Assembly (NCBI GenBank): GCA_009712615.1
Contig: WASR01000301.1
Span: 1-11,082, forward strand
DNA from: Methanobacterium sp.
GTDB lineage: Archaea; Methanobacteriota; Methanobacteria; Methanobacteriales; Methanobacteriaceae
Direction of reading: 5' to 3'
DNA length: 11,082 nucleotides
Positions 5,632 to 11,082 of the stretch are shown piece by piece. The notes under the pieces were generated by a model. That model was not told the DNA's origin. It made no database searches and saw only the letters and a list, made by a program, of their open reading frames with translations. Each line of letters opens with the position of its first letter. Position 1 is the first letter of the stretch. The position numbers and the translations under genes are program-made.

Positions 5632-6825
5632 CTAGTTTTCTTTATTTGGAACATACAGTCCAAGGTACTTGGCCACGATTTCTATGGTGGATCCCTGTAC
5701 AAGGGCAGATATTATTGTGATGAAGAAAATTATGTTAAAAATTATCTCTGATCCTTCTATGCCCGCAACAATTGGATAGGTAGCAAATATGATGGGTACA
5801 GCTCCCTTGATGCCTACCCATGAAATGAATATTTGATCCTTAAATCCTACCTTGAATGGTAAAAGACACAGGAAAACAGCTACGGGTCTTGCAATTAGTA
5901 TTAGAACCACTGAAACAGATATTCCTATTCCAAGCACTGGTATGATCTGGGATGGGAAGACAAGTAGTCCTAGTGTTAAAAACATTATTATTTGCATTAA
6001 TAATGCTATACCATCGAAGAACTGTACTTGTTCCGTTTTATGGACAAAATAGCTGTTTCCAAGAATTAGTGCTGCAATGTAAACACTCAGAAAACCATTT
6101 CCCCCCAAAAAGTACGATATTGAGAAGGTTAAGAAGGCAATTGCAAATGTGAAAACAGAGTAAAGTCCCTCACTATGGAGTTTGATGTTGTTAATGATCC
6201 ACACACTTCCCTTACCAAAGAAGAACCCAATTAAAATTCCTATGCCCAAAGATTTTATCAGGAGAATCACCATGGAGGTGATTGAAGTGGTTGGGTTTAG
6301 TATTAAAAAGATGAGGGTGGTCACAAGGAAGTAGGCCATAGGATCGTTGGTTCCACTTTCAAGTTCTAATAAAGGAGCGATATTATTTTTTAATCCCATT
6401 TTCTTCGAGTTGAATATGGCAAATATTGCAGCAGCATCAGTGGATGATATTATAGAACCTATAAGCAATGATTCAAGTAAAGGAATATGGAGAAACCAGT
6501 ATAGAAAAATTCCGGTCAATATTGCAGTTATAAACACACCTATTGTTGATAGGGTTAGTCCCCTCCACAGTATGGGTTTTACTTCGCTGAACTTGGTATC
6601 CAGACCCCCTGAAAAGAGAATTATCACCAGGGCGATTATTCCTATAAACTGTGCAATACTTGGATTGTCAAAATAAAACCCTCCAATTCCTTCAGAACCA
6701 GCAAGCATTCCAATTAAAAGGAAAAATAGCAGTGATGGCACTCCGAGGCGGTGGGAAGTTTTGCTTATAACGATGCAGATAAAAAGTAATACTGACCCGA
6801 ATAAGATAAACTGTTCCGATATCAT
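5632..6825 (-). CDS. CPA1-family cation/proton antiporter (K+ or Na+/H+), membrane domain only
   Basis: 397-residue antiporter with about 12 helices. Its sequence is closest in style to the bacterial CvrA/NhaP2 group: LAGSEGIGGFYFDNP (41-55) and ILFSGGLDTKF (69-79). Ion-binding motifs are present: ISSTDAAAIFAIF (Thr129-Asp130) and ELESGTNDPMAYF (Glu156, Asn160-Asp161). The later-helix motif, often GLRGAVPI, reads GIKGAVPI with Lys340. CvrA/NhaP2 proteins continue into cytosolic RCK/TrkA-C-type domains, whereas this one stops after the membrane domain (ending YVPNKEN), so it lacks that regulatory module. It exchanges monovalent cations for protons; K+ versus Na+ cannot be decided. The ATG at 6825 has no SD but a TATA box about 30 bases upstream, implying a leaderless or short-leader mRNA. 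Confidence 0.9.
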   Translation of the reverse strand: MISEQFILFGSVLLFICIVISKTSHRLGVPSLLFFLLIGMLAGSEGIGGFYFDNPSIAQFIGIIALVIILFSGGLDTKFSEVKPILWRGLTLSTIGVFITAILTGIFLYWFLHIPLLESLLIGSIISSTDAAAIFAIFNSKKMGLKNNIAPLLELESGTNDPMAYFLVTTLIFLILNPTTSITSMVILLIKSLGIGILIGFFFGKGSVWIINNIKLHSEGLYSVFTFAIAFLTFSISYFLGGNGFLSVYIAALILGNSYFVHKTEQVQFFDGIALLMQIIMFLTLGLLVFPSQIIPVLGIGISVSVVLILIARPVAVFLCLLPFKVGFKDQIFISWVGIKGAVPIIFATYPIVAGIEGSEIIFNIIFFITIISALVQGSTIEIVAKYLGLYVPNKEN

Positions 6826-6850
6826 TTAAATATAGTTTTATTCATGGGAT

Positions 6851-6862
6851 TATTTATATTTT
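6851..6862 (-). promoter_or_regulatory. TATA box of the antiporter gene
   Basis: AAAATATAAATA on the minus strand is centred about 31 bases from the ATG at 6825. Standard archaeal spacing puts transcription start about 5 bases before the ATG, consistent with the absence of an SD. Confidence 0.5.
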
Positions 6863-7094
6863 TAATATTGAACTGATTAGGTTCCTTAGATGATCAATGG
6901 TTTTCAACAGGTATTTTTTTTCTTGATAATTTCGGTATCAATTTCTTTAGATGTTTTCATTTTCTGGGCATGGTTTTGGATCATAATTTTTATTAGTACA
7001 ATTCAACATAATATTAATTGAAATAACCTGATTTAGGTTGATTTAAACTGAATTGATCAAATTTTTATTAGAAAATCCAAGGAGTTGTGATCTG

Positions 7095-7469
7095 ATGTCG
7101 AGGGTTGTGTGGTTTGAAATACCTGCAGATGATCCTGAAAGGGCTGCTAAATTTTATGAGGATGTATTTGGCTGGGAAATTGAAAAATGGGATGGACCGT
7201 TTGATTATTGGCTTATCCGAACAGGTTCTGAAGATGAGCCTGGAATACACGGAGCAATCATGACCAAGGATATGGGAGAGATTGTGAGGGACACAATTGC
7301 AGTGGATTCATACGAGGAATTTGCAAAGAAGATTGAGGTGCAGGGTGGAAAAATGCTCACAGAAAAAATTGAAGTGCCAAACATGGGATACATGGGTTCC
7401 TTCAAAGACACAGAGGGCAATATCTTTGCAATCATAGAATCAAACATGACAGAAACATCCACGAAATAA
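7095..7469 (+). CDS. VOC-family (glyoxalase/bleomycin-resistance fold) protein
   Basis: 124-residue single-domain VOC protein with two beta-alpha-beta-beta-beta modules, at about residues 3-57 and 65-118. Typical signatures are VVWFEIPADDPERAAKFYED (4-23), FGW, GIHGAIM (50-56) and KDTEGNIFAIIES (104-116). VOC proteins bind a metal or small ligand and include lyases, dioxygenases and antibiotic-binding proteins, so the substrate cannot be named. In this subgroup the position often held by a metal-binding His in the first strand carries Glu8. An upstream ATG at 7053 would add 14 residues. The ATG at 7095 is preferred because AAGGAG (7079-7084) lies 10 bases before it and the family normally begins there. 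It is a single-gene unit divergent from the antiporter. Confidence 0.85.
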   Translation: MSRVVWFEIPADDPERAAKFYEDVFGWEIEKWDGPFDYWLIRTGSEDEPGIHGAIMTKDMGEIVRDTIAVDSYEEFAKKIEVQGGKMLTEKIEVPNMGYMGSFKDTEGNIFAIIESNMTETSTK

Positions 7470-7511
7470 ATTCAAAATGGTTGGGGCAACATTTAAGCGT
7501 TTCCACGTTAA

Positions 7512-7685
7512 TATAATAGTATTAATTGTGAGAAAATTCCAGAAGTATTATGGGATGATAAGATCGCAACTGTGTACAACCCTAATAAAAAACATAATTG
7601 GTATTACAGAGGACCCACACCCACAAAAGACGACCAGAAAATGATGAAAGAATATTTAAAACATCGTTTCAAAAGAAAACCTTAA
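7512..7685 (+). pseudogene. Possible remnant or start-less small coding sequence
   Basis: A 57-codon open stretch after an in-frame TAA (7509-7511) ends at TAA 7683-7685. It encodes a protein-like sequence that includes VLWDDKIATVYN and ends KEYLKHRFKRKP. Codon choice resembles real genes here, but no start codon precedes the conserved-looking part; the only ATGs (7641 and 7644) are near the end. A different frame gives a 55-codon ORF from ATG 7477 to TGA 7644, overlapping it; that one looks less protein-like. A frameshifted or 5'-truncated small gene fits best. I cannot name a family. Confidence 0.3.
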
Positions 7686-7692
7686 AAAAAAA
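7684..7692 (-). terminator. T9 run after the TIM-barrel gene
   Basis: Nine A on the + strand read as T9 on the minus strand, about 70 bases past the stop codon at 7760-7762. This is the first strong T-tract downstream. Confidence 0.4.
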
Positions 7693-7759
7693 TTTAGGGA
7701 TTTTCTACAGGGTCTAAAACCAAAAGGGATGGGCTATTTCATTCAACTATCTAATTTTT

Positions 7760-8887
7760 TCATTCAATTCCGAGTAAATTTAAAACAGTGACTGATAACT
7801 CATTATTTTCTGTTCTGCCGTTACCATAAACTATTGAAACGGTAATCACATGGTTCTCCTGAGAAACATCAGGATTCACAATCTTATTGTCCTCCCCTGT
7901 AAGGATCAATTCATGAACACGATCTTTGGGAATAAAACTCGTGAAATCCCTTATAATTTTACCAGTGAACTGGTCGGTAATTTTGTAACTTCCTGCAACT
8001 GTTTTGAAAAGGTCTGAAGATGGGGGTTCATTGTTTTGATCAAGGAAACTAATGGTCATGATCCTGCTTGATCTTTCTGGAATTTTCTTGTTCTTTGAAA
8101 CCAAGTTCAAATCCATGTAAATCTCTTTAAAGGAGTAATCCACCTCAGGAAAACCCAAACCAAATGGTATCCATGGGGAGGCATACAACAAATACCTCGG
8201 GCCATTGTTGGCTATAACCGTGGAAATTTCGTTGTAAATATCTGAAAGACTTCTTGGATCAAGGTTAACAGCATTATCATGTGTTAACAGTTCAACAACA
8301 ACATCACCTTCTGAATACTCTTTAACAGTTTGTATTGCCTTAGTAATTGGAATTCCTTCACTATTACTTGTAAATATCTCTGTAATAGCATAGTCTATCC
8401 TTTTAGAAACAGATTTAAGGGTGCTTGATCTCCAGTTCATGGAGGCTGAAAATTTAATTGAAGGGTTCAAAATCTTTAGGGCGGAAGCAATTTCCCCTGC
8501 AAAGTCCGATAGAATATCAGATTTTTCGGCACTGGTGTAACCATCCCATGTTTGCCATTCAAAATCCTTGAAAGAAACACCGTTTAAATCTGGAAAATCC
8601 TTGATCAAACGGGATAATGCATTTTTAAGCTTGTTTCTGTGTGCAGTGTTGGTAGGATCCACCAGCGAATCACTATCTGAAGATTTAAAAGCATTTAAAA
8701 CAAATATTACCTTGAGTTCTGTGTTTTCAACGGTTTTAAATATGTTTTTCAAATTTTTATGCACAGTATCGTAGTTATTTAAAAGAAGATTATCCAGATA
8801 AAAAACATGTGTCAATCCTCTAGATTCAAGTTCCACCAGATCAGGATAAGGATATCCTTCCACAAGATATATACCTCGCATATTCAT
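7760..8887 (-). CDS. Predicted TIM-barrel glycosidase-like protein with C-terminal beta-sandwich, function unknown
   Basis: 375-residue protein that I do not recognise. Eight hydrophobic strands alternating with helices fit a TIM barrel at about 1-275: GIYLVEG, THVFYLDN, KVIFVLNAF, NGVSFKDFEWQ (103-112), IKFSASMNWR (144-153), IDYAITEIF (164-172), DVVVELLTHDN (195-205) and RYLLYASPW (231-239). Acidic residues at the ends of strand 4 (Asp108, Glu110) and strand 7 (Glu199, Asp204) sit where many glycoside hydrolases keep catalytic groups. Residues about 283-371 look like an Ig-like beta-sandwich. There is no signal peptide, which is odd for a polysaccharide hydrolase. The ATG at 8887 is supported by GGGGAC six bases upstream. 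The fold is inferred from hydrophobicity pattern alone. Confidence 0.7.
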   Translation of the reverse strand: MNMRGIYLVEGYPYPDLVELESRGLTHVFYLDNLLLNNYDTVHKNLKNIFKTVENTELKVIFVLNAFKSSDSDSLVDPTNTAHRNKLKNALSRLIKDFPDLNGVSFKDFEWQTWDGYTSAEKSDILSDFAGEIASALKILNPSIKFSASMNWRSSTLKSVSKRIDYAITEIFTSNSEGIPITKAIQTVKEYSEGDVVVELLTHDNAVNLDPRSLSDIYNEISTVIANNGPRYLLYASPWIPFGLGFPEVDYSFKEIYMDLNLVSKNKKIPERSSRIMTISFLDQNNEPPSSDLFKTVAGSYKITDQFTGKIIRDFTSFIPKDRVHELILTGEDNKIVNPDVSQENHVITVSIVYGNGRTENNELSVTVLNLLGIE

Positions 8888-8919
8888 ATTAGGTCCCCTT
8901 TAAATTTTTTTTGTACACA

Positions 8920-8927
8920 TATTTAAA
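8920..8927 (-). promoter_or_regulatory. Candidate TATA box of the TIM-barrel gene
   Basis: TTTAAATA on the minus strand is centred about 36 bases from the ATG at 8887. It predicts a start near 8898 and a leader of about 10 bases that still contains the GGGGAC SD (8893-8898). Confidence 0.4.
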
Positions 8928-8986
8928 GCTAAGAGTCGAATATTTTTCTGATATTAATATGTACTTTCAAGGGGATAAAATTTAAT

Positions 8987-8994
8987 AAAAAAAA
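8987..8994 (-). terminator. T8 run after the SGNH hydrolase gene
   Basis: Eight A on the + strand read as T8 on the minus strand about 40 bases after the hydrolase stop. A six-T tract lies just before it (about 9005-9010). It separates the hydrolase unit from the TIM-barrel gene. Confidence 0.45.
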
Positions 8995-9033
8995 GATTTG
9001 GCTGAAAAAAGGCACCATAATTGGATCATATTT

Positions 9034-9672
9034 TTATCCAAATATTGAGGTCACTTCTTTGATCAGGGCGTTTCCAAGTTTTTTATGCTCCTGGACCGAT
9101 GGATGAACACCGTCGAGTTCGCTTGCAACCATTAGCTTGGAACTGTCCAGATAGTAACAGCCATGTACCTCTGCAATTTTCTCTATGTAACCTGGTAATT
9201 TTTGAGATTTGTTGTAGGAATTTCTAAACTCATCATCAAAACCAGTTACATCCCGGATGAATGGTGGTGATAGTAAAAGAATTTCAGGACTCATACCATT
9301 GGGTCCTGATTCACTTTTGAGTATGACTTCTACAAGAACGTTTATTCCACGTGCAATTTCTGTTGTGGACAAAGAAAATCGTTGTTTAAGATCGTTGGTT
9401 CCAAGCATTAGAACCACAAGATCAAGTGGTTTGTGACTTGCGAGGCAAGGTATTAAATATTTTAAACCATTTTTTTCGGGGCCATTAACTGGATCGTCCC
9501 ATACTGTTGTTCTACCGTTTAATCCCTGTTCAATAATGGTATACTCCTCACTTAAGCCATTGGCAAGTATTCCAGTCCACCTTTCTTCTTCATTCATCCT
9601 CATCTGATCAATGGGATTAAAACCCCATGTTATTGAATCACCAAAACACAGTACCCTTCTTTTCTTTATCAA
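9034..9672 (-). CDS. SGNH/GDSL-family hydrolase (arylesterase/acyltransferase-like)
   Basis: 212-residue SGNH hydrolase. The catalytic blocks are intact: VLCFGDSITWG (Ser13), EQGLNGRTT (Gly53 in the oxyanion hole), MLGTNDLK (Asn93) and ELDGVHP (Asp187, His190). Features such as RWTGILANGL, GRTTVWDDP, LIPCLASHKPLDLVVLMLGT and LLLSPP recall the Mycobacterium smegmatis arylesterase/acyltransferase (MsAcT) and related acetyl-esterases. Hydrolysis of short acyl or aryl esters is therefore likely; the natural substrate is unknown. No signal peptide is seen, so it is cytoplasmic. The start is TTG at 9672, set by GAGGT seven bases upstream. It lies 39 bases after the aldo/keto reductase on the same strand, with no minus-strand T-tract between them, so co-transcription is plausible. 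Confidence 0.9.
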   Translation of the reverse strand: MIKKRRVLCFGDSITWGFNPIDQMRMNEEERWTGILANGLSEEYTIIEQGLNGRTTVWDDPVNGPEKNGLKYLIPCLASHKPLDLVVLMLGTNDLKQRFSLSTTEIARGINVLVEVILKSESGPNGMSPEILLLSPPFIRDVTGFDDEFRNSYNKSQKLPGYIEKIAEVHGCYYLDSSKLMVASELDGVHPSVQEHKKLGNALIKEVTSIFG

Positions 9673-9679
9673 AGAACCG

Positions 9680-9684
9680 ACCTC
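9680..9684 (-). promoter_or_regulatory. Shine-Dalgarno site fixing a TTG start
   Basis: GAGGT on the minus strand sits seven bases before the TTG at 9672. No nearby ATG would preserve the GDSL block at its usual distance from the N-terminus. Confidence 0.65.
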
Positions 9685-9711
9685 AAATAGATTTTTTTAA
9701 TTAATTTTTTT

Positions 9712-10863
9712 TTATTCGAAGAGCTCAACATTTTCTTCAAGGTAACTGGTTATCTGAAGATTTTGGGTGCATTTTTTTTCACAGTCTCCGCACTGATTAC
9801 AGAATCCAGCACTCATCCTCTTACCCTTAAGGAACTTGTAGTTACCAGTTGGTTTTTCCATGTTGTCATACATGTAAACATCATTCAAGAGACTGAGATT
9901 TAATGGGATGTCAACTCCCTTGGGACACGGCATGCAGTAGTTACAGGTGGTGCATCCCACATGAACCCGGTCTGAGTAGATATTCTTGACTTTTTTGTAG
10001 AGTTCAAGCTCATCATTTGTAAGACTGTTAATATGGCCTCTTTTTGCGATTTTCAGGTTTTCATTCAACTGTTCCATAGTGCTCATGCCACTCAGCACAA
10101 CATTGACTTCTGGCTGGTTCCAGAGGTAGCGAAGTCCCCATTCAGCCGGACTTTTCCTGTTCTCTGCCCCATTCCAAATGGACATAACCTCTTCTGGAAG
10201 GTTTTTAGTCAAACATCCTCCCCTCAAAGGTTCCATTATCACAGTGCCAAGGCCTTGATTTTTCGCATAATCCAGCCCGGCCTTACCTGCCTGAAACTTT
10301 TCATCCATGTAGTTTAGCTGGATCTGAGCAAAACTCCAGTCATATGAATCTACAACCAGCTTGAAGAATTCATACTCATCATGGAATGAAAAACCTGCAT
10401 AACCTATTTTTCCCTCATCAACTGCATTATCTAAAAAATCAAAAACATCTGCGAGTAATAGAGACTGCCAGAAATCTTGATGCAGTCCATGTAAGAGGTA
10501 GAAATCGATCCTATCTGTTTGGAGCCTTTTCAGCTGTTCATCCAAGAAAAAATCCAGGTCTTCCCTTTTTTGAATGAGCCAGCTTGGCATCTTGGTTGAA
10601 AGGAACACATCTTCACGATAATTGTCCTTCAAAGCATTACCTAGGAACACTTCGCTCATCCCTCCACCATGGGCTGAAGATCCATGGTATGGATAGGCGG
10701 TATCTACGTAGTTAACTCCTTCGTCAATGGCATGGTATAACATTTCCCTTGCCAGTGGTTCGTTGATCTTTTCAGGGTTTCCATCAAGAATTGGAAGTCT
10801 CATACATCCAAAACCGAGAATTGAAACCTTTTCACCAGTTTTTCCAAATTTTCTGTAAAGCAA
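9712..10863 (-). CDS. Aldo/keto reductase with C-terminal double [4Fe-4S] domain
   Basis: 383 residues from the TTG at 10863, or 388 from the ATG at 10878 (numbering below uses the ATG). Residues 1-290 form the AKR barrel with the tetrad Asp59, Tyr64 (DTAYPYHG), Lys96 and His130, opening with YRKFGKTGEKVSILGFGCMR. The tail carries eight Cys: Cys309, 312, 315, 318 (followed by Pro) and Cys360, 363, 366, 370, as for two [4Fe-4S] clusters. Such proteins reduce carbonyls and may pass electrons to or from ferredoxin; the substrate is unknown. The ATG has no SD. Its own GGAG (10873-10876) lies nine bases before the TTG, and starting there gives the family-typical MLYRKFG, so the TTG is preferred. 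A TATA-like ATTTATTAC lies at 10918-10926. The SGNH hydrolase follows 39 bases downstream. Confidence 0.9.
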   Translation of the reverse strand: MLYRKFGKTGEKVSILGFGCMRLPILDGNPEKINEPLAREMLYHAIDEGVNYVDTAYPYHGSSAHGGGMSEVFLGNALKDNYREDVFLSTKMPSWLIQKREDLDFFLDEQLKRLQTDRIDFYLLHGLHQDFWQSLLLADVFDFLDNAVDEGKIGYAGFSFHDEYEFFKLVVDSYDWSFAQIQLNYMDEKFQAGKAGLDYAKNQGLGTVIMEPLRGGCLTKNLPEEVMSIWNGAENRKSPAEWGLRYLWNQPEVNVVLSGMSTMEQLNENLKIAKRGHINSLTNDELELYKKVKNIYSDRVHVGCTTCNYCMPCPKGVDIPLNLSLLNDVYMYDNMEKPTGNYKFLKGKRMSAGFCNQCGDCEKKCTQNLQITSYLEENVELFE

Positions 10864-10872
10864 ATAATCATT

Positions 10873-10876
10873 CTCC
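10873..10876 (-). promoter_or_regulatory. Shine-Dalgarno site favouring the shorter aldo/keto reductase start
   Basis: GGAG on the minus strand overlaps the upstream ATG (10878-10876) and lies nine bases before the TTG at 10863. No SD precedes the ATG itself. Confidence 0.45.
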
Positions 10877-10937
10877 ATAGGATAAAAAAAAATTTTGTTT
10901 CAAGATTGGGGTAGAATGTAATAAATTCAAGCCACCC

Positions 10938-11010
10938 ATTTGAATATCAAATTTCCATTTTTATATTGATTACCTTCGATCGCATAAATTATTTTTCATA
11001 TCAAATGAAA
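10938..11010. promoter_or_regulatory. Two A+T dyads upstream of the aldo/keto reductase
   Basis: ATTTGA-ATA-TCAAAT (10938-10952) and TTTCAT-ATCAA-ATGAAA (10994-11010) are perfect 6-bp inverted repeats. They share the 9-mer ATATCAAAT (10944-10952 and 10998-11006), repeated 54 bases apart. They lie 60-130 bases before the gene and upstream of its likely TATA box, where an archaeal activator or repressor could bind. Low complexity limits the claim. Confidence 0.25.
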
Positions 11011-11082
11011 CAGGATTAAAATTTAGTAAAGGGGATTGGAATCAATTAAAAAATCAGGAATTAAGAATAGAAATTCAACTAT

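Noticed and set aside
5852..6676. Three + strand ORFs opposite the antiporter
   Set aside because: Antisense shadows of a well-supported gene, without SD sites or family motifs.
7477..7644. 55-codon + ORF from ATG 7477
   Set aside because: No SD; the translation is less protein-like than the overlapping frame ending at 7685.
7738..7767. Short direct repeat TTTCATTCAA around the end of the TIM-barrel gene
   Set aside because: Two copies of a 10-mer about 20 bases apart with no array or dyad; no mobile element or CRISPR features.
11036..11082. Possible TTG start of a + gene after GGGGA at the right edge
   Set aside because: The GGGGA abuts the TTG, giving no SD spacing, and too few codons remain in the window to judge.

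Overview
The window looks like a piece of a Methanobacteriales chromosome, most likely Methanobacterium. This is inferred, not proven. The DNA is A+T-rich, and genes are preceded by GGAG/GAGGT Shine-Dalgarno (SD) sites or by archaeal-type TATA boxes close to the start. Several starts are TTG or GTG, AGA is used for Arg, and 3' ends carry T-runs instead of strong GC hairpins. The proteins fit an anaerobic archaeon, for example an aldo/keto reductase with a double [4Fe-4S] tail and a TMEM175-type channel. I see no tRNA, rRNA, CRISPR array, insertion sequence or phage gene.

Layout. Positions 1-166 are a leader holding what may be the broken 3' end of an older gene. Positions 167-2558 (+) form a tight four-gene operon: a PAP2/BcrC-like polyprenyl-diphosphatase, a DedA-family membrane protein, a small four-helix membrane protein, and a membrane-anchored DUF4012 protein resembling LytR-CpsA-Psr (LCP) enzymes. 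Positions 2559-2877 are a convergent gap with T-run terminators. A membrane-anchored coiled-coil protein (-) is followed divergently by a TMEM175/DUF1211 channel (+) and a small membrane protein of unknown function (+). A 9-bp hairpin separates these from a SpoIIM-like protein (-) and a CPA1-type K+(Na+)/H+ antiporter (-). A VOC-domain protein (+) comes next, with a degraded coding remnant downstream. The right third is on the minus strand: an unrecognised protein whose sequence suggests a TIM barrel plus a beta-sandwich, an SGNH hydrolase close to the arylesterase/acyltransferase subgroup, and an Fe-S aldo/keto reductase. The last 200 bases carry two A+T-rich dyads.

How it may work together. 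The theme of 167-6825 is the cell envelope; seven of its nine gene products are polytopic membrane proteins. The 167-2558 operon is the most interesting unit. It combines a predicted polyprenyl-PP phosphatase, a DedA protein (some DedA members carry polyprenyl-phosphate across the membrane) and an LCP-like external domain. Together these would make a coherent lipid-carrier recycling and wall-glycopolymer attachment module in a pseudomurein-walled archaeon. The channel, antiporter and SpoIIM-like protein suggest ion or turgor homeostasis, but they are separate transcription units and the link is only positional.
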